In this document: piece by piece, positions 56,861-64,000 of the stretch | Layout of the letters: every line of letters starts with the position of its first letter | Numbering within the stretch: the first letter of the stretch is position 1 | The notes under the pieces: generated by a model | Told to the model about the DNA's origin: nothing | What the model saw: the letters and a program-made list of their open reading frames with translations, nothing else | The model's database searches: none | Source: Trachelipus rathkii | Taxonomy: Eukaryota > Arthropoda > Malacostraca > Isopoda > Trachelipodidae | Length of the DNA: 64,000 nucleotides | Assembly (NCBI GenBank): GCA_015478945.1 | Contig: JABUQX010007442.1 | Coordinates: forward strand, 39,528-103,527 | Direction of reading: 5' to 3' | Program-made: the position numbers and the translations under genes

Positions 56861-57029
56861 TGACAAATTTTATTAAATCTCACAACTTATTAAAGTGCAC
56901 TTTATCAATAATTCCTCGCGGAAGAAATTACCATTTATATGAAGAGGTCATAGTTGCTTATATTTTTATAAATTGGTATTTCAATTATAATATTATTTAT
57001 TTGTTAGTATTATTGTGTAAGCTCAAACG

Positions 57030-60000
57030 ATATGTAACAATGGGATGTGTTGAAATACTCGCTACGAAATTATTTCATTTTTTCTAATTTTTTCTATGAG
57101 TGTATTTAGATTTTAATTTATTATTTTAAATAAATATTATATAAAATATTCAGTACATTATTCTGATTACAGTTTGCGAAAATAATTATGTGATTATTAT
57201 TTTGTGGTTACATGATATGATATGGTCATTTAAAAGTTTTGTGTAGTTAGGGGTAATTGAATCAATTAGGACTATTTTGAGGGTTTTTATATTAAAAGTT
57301 TAACGATTTTGGAAGTTACAGGGGTTTGGTATATACTTTCTGCAAGGTTAGTAGTTGAATATTACTTTGAGTAATGGACCCATCAGTATCAATTTGAAGA
57401 AGCTCTGGGAGCGGAGAGAGACGACTGGCGCATAAGAAGTAAAATTTTAAGAAGTTAGAATTAGATTATTTGTGGTTTGGTTGAAAGGTTGTGGTAACTG
57501 GATTGGTGTGGGCTGTTTATGTGGCAAGGGTAAATTAGGGGCTAATTTCGAATGAGTGTCTCTCTGGAGGAGAGTTGTTGAGATATCCCAAATTCCTGGT
57601 TTGCCATAAACAGTCATACCTCAAGATTTTTCTTATGCGCCGTTTTATTATCATAATACCAGGAGAGTACCGTTAGCAATTAGCGGATAAATTTTGAAGT
57701 GTCCCTGTATGTGGAGTGAATTATTGGAGTGTGGTTGTAGTCTGTATAGTTACGTAGTCTATTAAAGTTGAATTGATTGGAGAAGAGTATTATCAATATA
57801 CTTGGTTATTTTGGGTTGAAGAGTTGCGTCGCAGTGAACTGAAAGACTGATTGGTGGTAATGACACAAGTTATGCTAGTTATAGGAAGAGGTAGAGGCTT
57901 GTGGCATCAAAGTCTTTACATCGGAAGTAACAAACCTGATTTGATCACATACCATGAGAGAGAAGACTTAAATTTGTATTTAGGTTTAACTGTGGCATCT
58001 GCAACAGGGAGTATTGTGAATTGGAAGTTGAAATATCTAATAGGAAAAGCTCCTGTAATTTGGCTAGGTTGTGTAATTTGTTTAGAAGTAACTCATACTG
58101 TTGTGGAGAGCTTGGAAAATTGGTTATTTATCATATTAGAGTATTATTGGTGGACCTTGAACTGAGTGTCTTATGATAATTTAATATTATGAGGCAGTCG
58201 TGATTATATATAATAATTTGAGTTGGCAGAGTAAGGAAGGTCAGAGGCGAGGAGAATGGTGTTATAGATTTGGACTGTTGAAGTTATTCTAGATGGTTAC
58301 ATTATTGGAATTTGTAGTGGTTAATATTGTAGTTTATACGAAATATGTGATTATTTGTTGAGGTTGCGTGAATCTGAATACTAGTTGCAGAAATTGATAG
58401 AGGGTTTGATAGTGTGTGGTGTAAAAGAGAGAGGTTCTTGAAAGTAATGTAGGGGAGGAACCCGCCGATGTGGGTGGGGTAGTTCTGCACCCTGAAGATG
58501 TTGTTTGGAGTGTAATAAACTGAATGAGAATCTTGATGAAGTTTTAATGAATATTGAAGTGAGGTAGGCATTATGCGTGGTTAAAAGATTTGGAATGTGT
58601 GAGGAAATGATGTGTAGGGTTTACTGGAATCGGGGAGTGGGGATTTTACTCCCATAAAATTTTAATTTATAATGCGGTATGGTTTGGTTTTTGTGTAGAC
58701 GTTAATCTTATATAGTAAGATATAATTTGTTATTATAGAGATATTTGCTCTAGTGTAAGTATTACATAGGATGGGCTTATTGAAAGTTTAAAGGCTATTC
58801 GTGTATATGTTAAATAGTTATTTGAGTGAGTTGAATTATCAGTTGACATATACGGTGTTAGAGATAGTCTTATAATTGTTATATAGTTTAGATTTGTAAG
58901 CTAGCATTGGAACTAGTAGTTACTTGAAGTTTAGTAAATTATTTAAGAGGATATTTTATTATTATTTGTATTTGAGTATATTTCATTAGATAAGGAATCA
59001 TGAAATGCATGCAAAGTATACAAGGCTTTACTTGAGTAAAGAAGATACACGGTTGGTGTGTCACTACATGGATTATCTGAAGCGGAGAGAGATCAGAAGT
59101 TTTTTTGTGATGTCACATCCTAAGGGTGTTCTTAATTGATCACTTATAAGTTGTTATATAGAATAAATACATAATAGGTGATATTGATGATTACTAAGTA
59201 TCTTGCGTGCTCGTACTAGGGTACTTAACATAATTGATAGATAGTGAATATATAATTGTTGAGTTAATTACTCACATTGTAATTAATATTATTTTGTAAA
59301 AATATTTATTAAAGGTAAGTGTAGGAGATAATGTTGTCGTGGTGATATTCATAAAGACGGTTATTTTAGATCTTAATGTCAAGGTGGCTGTTCATTCATA
59401 TCAATAGTGGTATTCAGTAAATTTTATGGTAAGCCACAGTGATCTTTATGAAATGTGTAAGGTTGCCGTGTGTGGATGAATGAAATAGAAGAATAAAATG
59501 TATGGACATAAATCGAGCAGATTTAGTGAGCTTATTTGTATTTGAGTGAGATAATGTGTGTGATTAGATGTAAGATTTTTAAAGAAAAAGGTAATATCAA
59601 AGAAAGAAGAATAGAATTAGGACGTAAAATAAGAGACCGAAATCCTATTTTCAGCGTCCTATGAGATATAAAGTGTCTGGCATTTTCTTACGATCTGCAT
59701 AATGATGTTTTCTACTAGAGCTCAGAATAGAACTCATAGTTTCACCTGAGTCACGGATGCGTTCGCTGTGCGTGTGACCTCTCTGATCGCATAGTCTAAG
59801 AGAGGACTCTTAGGATAGGAACGACTGCTCTCTCGAGGTGCAGTGGAAGATAAATGCACTGAGCAGAGTCGAGAATCTGACATGAGATTTGTGCAGCACT
59901 TCATGAGTACGGTACTCTGCGTCTAGTGGAATAGAAGTGTCTATCAAAGTCGTGGTGGTTGCTCCGACAGCGGGCTGGTTTATAGTGCAATGTGATGGTG

Positions 60001-61900
60001 GCCTCCCTTGAGAGCTAGTGCGCTCTTGGTTTACTTGTAATGAACAAATCATTTACTGCTACTTTGATGCCATCGCTCGCAGGGTCCCGTCTCCTCCTCT
60101 TAGGCAAAGTTTCTCTCCGATATTGTCACCTAGTCTTCTTCTGCATGTTTGTAGTTTGTTATTTTGATCTTCGTCGAACTGGAGAATATCGTCAATTCTT
60201 ACACTTTAGTGCGCTCCCTATTTCCATTTAAATATCTTTCAACTTGGCGTACTTTGTGGAATTGCTCTCTTGTCTTCTCTCTTCTTTCTTTACTGGTGTT
60301 CGATTAATTGTTCTCTTTTCTCCTTGATTTAATTCTGTAGCGTGACTGTGTGTTTGTTATGTGCCCGCGTGATTTTAATTGAGATAGATCAACTGAACGG
60401 ACGCGTCGTTCACAGATATTCGACATGGCTCCTCTCTCCCAGTGAAATATTAGGTGATGTGTGTTTACCGTAGTATAAATATCCCTCTACCTCGTATTTA
60501 CATACATTATTTCTTCTAATATGTTCAATAATATGCAATTTATCCCTCAGTGTTGACGTCGCACTAATGTCTCAAACTATCGAAAAAGGAAGCGCTCTTA
60601 ATCTTCTAACTATTCGCGCTATATAGCTCTCCTTGTATTTCTATCTAAGATATCTTTAAACCTTATCTAACTTATTCTTTTAGATAATTATTCGATGGTT
60701 AGGAACTCATTCTTTATCTCATTTCTAGTATGACCTAAGTACGCTCCTTTACAGCGCTCGAGGTTCTGTCTGCGAATATACTTCCTATCTAACCTGAATT
60801 TTGGTTTTCTCAAGTACTTTATGAGAACTACGGTGAGGAGACTTATGCGTAGTTGAGCTTGATTAATATCATAAGACATTTGACCGAGTAATGGACTCAC
60901 GCGTTACTATTGGCTTCAGCTCTCTCTTGTTGTTTCCTTATTTCTATTTGCTTAATTAATCATTTTACTTTTTCTTTAAAATATTCTAAATATCGTGCAG
61001 TTTGTTGAATTTGGTAGTCAGACTTCTTTTTCTATTCACAATGTTAGTAGTTCTTAAGTAGTTTCCTGGTATTATCTTACTCTACTTTATTTTTCTCTAC
61101 TTTTTCAATTTTATTTATTTCTATCATACTATGCACCATATCTTAAACTTCTTATTCACACTCATATTTCCTCTCTCGATATTGGGGACTCGACCTTATC
61201 ATTCTTTATCAATCATTCTAGAATTTTCTGCTCCCTTTATATAAATTTAGCTTCTTCTTATATCATTGAATTGGATTAAATATAGGGATGACACCCCCGG
61301 AATATTACTAGTTTGATGATTAATTTTCTCTTATCCAATATTATGTTAATTTTAATTTTACTTTTTTTTTTTAATCTGGAAATTTTTTATGTCACTCCAA
61401 ACAACGTAAACCAAATTAACTTACTTATTCCAGGCTTTATACTTGTGGGTGATTGTTTGTGTTGAACAGCGGCGCTCTGTTAGTCCGCTTTCGCCCCTGA
61501 TAGTGCTTCGGGTTCTAAATTTTGCTCCAAAATACGCTAGTTTCTCATATACGCTTTAGACGCACAACATATGTTGCGTCTCTCTTCTCTTATTATCATA
61601 GCTCTTATTTTCCGGATTTTATAGTAATATTTGCTCTCGCTGATATTAGGTAACCTTTATTTCTTGTCATGTTTATGCTATTATACTTTATTCTTTGAAC
61701 CTTTAAGCTTTCTCGCTCTCACGTCGGTAACTAAATATATTTCTTCTATTTATTTCTATACGTATTCTTCTATTTGATCCTCCCAAAACTCTCCTCAATT
61801 ATTATATTTTTTAGTTTGTATTTAATTAAAAATTTATCATTTCAGATAAAATGTTTAATGAAACCCTTTTAATTAATAATATAATACATATTTATCATTT
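57030..61900. other. No recognisable gene
   Basis: Erratic AT-rich sequence, G/T-leaning to about 59600 and C/T-leaning after 60050. Short open frames at 57851-58165 (plus), 58302-58571 (minus) and 59810-60052 (minus) have no motif I recognise. The 59740-60050 stretch is more GC-rich than its surroundings. Confidence 0.45.
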
Positions 61901-63094
61901 TATACCAAACGTTTTACCACAATGAGATTATAATTGGATATATTTTTCTTAAAAAATAAAGGTTACGGAACTAAGTCTCTCTCTCTCATGAAAGTAGTTA
62001 GGAAGTGGAAAAGTGTTTTAGAGCTTGTCATGAACTCTTATACCTATTACAACAGGCCTAATTCGATGTATATTATCTGGTGTCGTTTTTAGAGTGGCTT
62101 AAAACAACATAAAAATCTGGAAAAAAAAGGTAATCGTCATATTTAAAATTTATCATCAGCTTATAATCTACATTTTATGATACAAAAACCAGTATAAAAT
62201 TTAATTCTTTGAAATTTTTACCTTAACGTAATGTTTGTTGTGGTGTTTTTTAATATTCATTTGCATTATAGCTATTTAACTATATGTTAGTATAAATAAA
62301 CTATTTATAACCTTGCAAATATCTAGTAGTATTATTTACTACTTTTATAACTGCTGTATTTAATCCCTCTAATGCTATAGGTACAGTATAGGAAATTAAT
62401 TTTTAATATATTCATTATTTTAGGATAATAAACCCTTTGAAATCTAAGTAGAATACATGATTCTAGTTCACAGAAAAGTTGGTCATTAATCAACGTGAGT
62501 TGGCCTCAATGTCAACCTATGCTCTGTGAGGCTACATTATGAGTATAGGAAGATCAGATTTAGATCTAGGCTACATTATTCAGCTCAATTATGCTAAATA
62601 ACATTCTATTAAACGATAGTCAGTATTATTAAATTTTAAGTATTTACTTATAATTTAATAATATTTTATTATTTCTTTTCAAAATCTGAGTATGGGTAGG
62701 TAGCAATATAGTTATTCTGCAAATATTTCTTTCTAACTGTATTAATTTTTTATGAAATGATGTTTTATAAATTTAATTAAAAATTATAAGAATTGATATA
62801 TAAGTTGGAAAAATTTAAATACTAGATTAGAGGTTATGATAGACCTGCTGATTATTTCCTCGAAGTCCATTTTCGTACGAGCCAAGTGTGAAGAATAATT
62901 AAATTTTATTTTAAGATATATCCCTTTGTGATTCTAGATTAGTGGAGGGGGCTTTATGTAAACCCCTTTTTTAATGTCATTTTCTTCTTAAAATTGGCTC
63001 AGTATTGATAAGTATTTATACATATACTTTCCCAATATACCAACACCCCATGACCAGTGGATATGGATTGATTAACAATAAAAATATTTATTAT

Positions 63095-63132
<38 letters not shown>

Positions 63133-64000
63133 TATATATAGTATATATATATATATTTATTTAAGCTCTGGTTTGAATTTTGGTGGGATAACCAAACATG
63201 GTCAAATTGTGGTGCTCCTTGGCATCCCTGTAGTGGGACAAAAAATTCATTTTGCATTGTAACTCAATCGTCTAGGGGGCCCAACTTTTTAGTTCTTTTA
63301 AAGGCGTTTTGACATCGTTTTGTCTTATACTTATTTTTATAAAGTTTGAATTTATATGCTTTGTTCTTTCAATAATTTAGCTTTTTTAATACTAACTTGA
63401 GAGGCTATGTTTCTGTTCATTCAGATCCAGACCTATTCCCGACGTTTTGAAGTATAAGTCCTTGTGTGGTGTCTCATCAGTGTGTTATTACTTTATTGTC
63501 ATAGTGACGTATCATGGCATGTGCAGCAAGGCATAAAGACAGCCATGCAATATTCGGTTATCGTCACCAACCACTTGTTCGAAAGTCATGCTTATGCCAC
63601 TGGCTGAGGATGGTTTTTCAGACGCCTTAACACAGACGTTCCATTCTAAGTAGTCTACACAGAAGATGCCAGTGGTTACTCATCTAGCAAAGTCTTAGTT
63701 GCATACAGAACAGTGTTACAAGGCATTTCAAGCTAAAGCAGGCATTTCCAACAATTAGACAACTTTTGAAAAGTGTTAATAAGTAATTTCAGTTATAGTG
63801 TTGAAATTAAGTGGCAAGTAGTACTATTATAGTTTTGAACATGTCAATGTTACTTCTTGTATGTTATAATTTATAATCAAGAAATAAACGAAATAGAATG
63901 GGTGAACCATTAATTCTAGAGATTTATAAACATAAAATAAAATATTTCATCTTCTCAGTCTTAATCGTGAAATTTATAGCATACGTGCTAATAGTGTATC
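61900..64000. other. Cleaner AT-rich sequence, no gene seen
   Basis: Texture is more regular, like the VPS39 introns. Apart from the TA repeat at 63098-63160 I see no exon, RNA gene or transposon end. Confidence 0.5.
63098..63160. repeat. (TA)n microsatellite
   Basis: Interrupted TA runs between 63098 and 63160; adjoining poly-Ile/Tyr open frames are artefacts. Confidence 0.9.

Larger units (their letters stand above)
29430..57020. repeat. 27.6 kb imperfect palindrome (inverted repeat, ~13 kb arms)
   Basis: The centre is 18 bp perfect at 42561-42578 and 42584-42601, separated by GTATG. Anchor pairs moving out: 41080-41096 with 44083-44099; 38185-38194 with 47203-47212; 34615-34629 with 51479-51492; 31175-31189 with 55458-55471; a poly-A at 30074-30125 with a poly-T at 56513-56560; 29954-29969 with 56663-56678; 29438-29456 with 57003-57018. 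Five or more unrelated repeat families appear in mirror order. Identity is near perfect within about 270 bp of the centre, then falls, with many indels, and the right arm becomes about 1.3 kb longer. Confidence 0.93.

Noticed and set aside
29016..57020. CRISPR-like or other regular spacer array
   Set aside because: The repeats are microsatellites and mirrored transposons; no evenly spaced direct repeats with unique spacers are present.
57420..57645. Second palindrome suggested by GGCGCATAAG near 57429 and CTTATGCGCC near 57633
   Set aside because: Similarity does not extend convincingly inwards or outwards beyond about 12-15 bp.

Overview
The window looks like nuclear DNA from an invertebrate, most likely an arthropod and probably a decapod-type crustacean. 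The evidence is one intron-containing gene with invertebrate-style exons, very dense simple repeats ((TA)n, (ATT)n, (CT)n), hAT transposons, several non-LTR retroelements, and a Ty1/copia element resembling the GalEa type known from crustaceans. The organism call is inference; no rRNA or mitochondrial sequence is present to anchor it.

The one cellular gene I can support is VPS39 (Vam6/Vps39-like), on the plus strand. Eleven coding exons between 13306 and 28931 join in a continuous reading frame of 541 codons, with matching intron phases at every junction. They cover the N-terminal CNH domain, the linker and the first Vps39 domain, roughly the first 60 percent of the protein. The C-terminal clathrin-repeat and Vps39_2 exons are not visible. 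Intron 1 carries a decayed tRNA-like SINE and a 2.2 kb pyrimidine tract. Intron 2 carries a complete-looking hAT transposon with a second, MITE-like hAT element nested in it. Intron 8 carries a decayed non-LTR retrotransposon with RT and RNase H remnants. Intron 9 appears to be a GC-AG intron.

Region by region: 1-13 kb is mostly low-quality-looking AT-rich sequence with two CR1-like retroelement fragments on opposite strands and a GC-richer stretch at 10.95-12.15 kb. 13.3-28.9 kb is the VPS39 gene. 29.0-29.3 kb is a nearly pure poly-C tract. 29.4-57.0 kb is one huge imperfect inverted repeat, about 13 kb per arm, centred at 42581 with a 5-bp spacer. Each arm carries the same series in mirror order: a hAT transposon end, a non-LTR retroelement, a widespread arthropod repeat ORF, a hAT transposase C-terminus, the other hAT end, copia gag, then a copia pol fragment that runs into the centre. 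57-64 kb holds nothing I recognise.

The inverted repeat is the most striking structure. It could be a genuine foldback, but the perfect short centre, the heavy indel divergence between arms, and the loss of reading frames in both arms fit an unpolished fold-back (missed-adapter) long read built into the assembly. The window also alternates between clean blocks (all VPS39 exons) and noisy blocks, as a gap-filled hybrid assembly would. I found no convincing new biological system; the palindrome, the GC-AG intron with a hairpin at its donor, and the nested transposons are the points to check.
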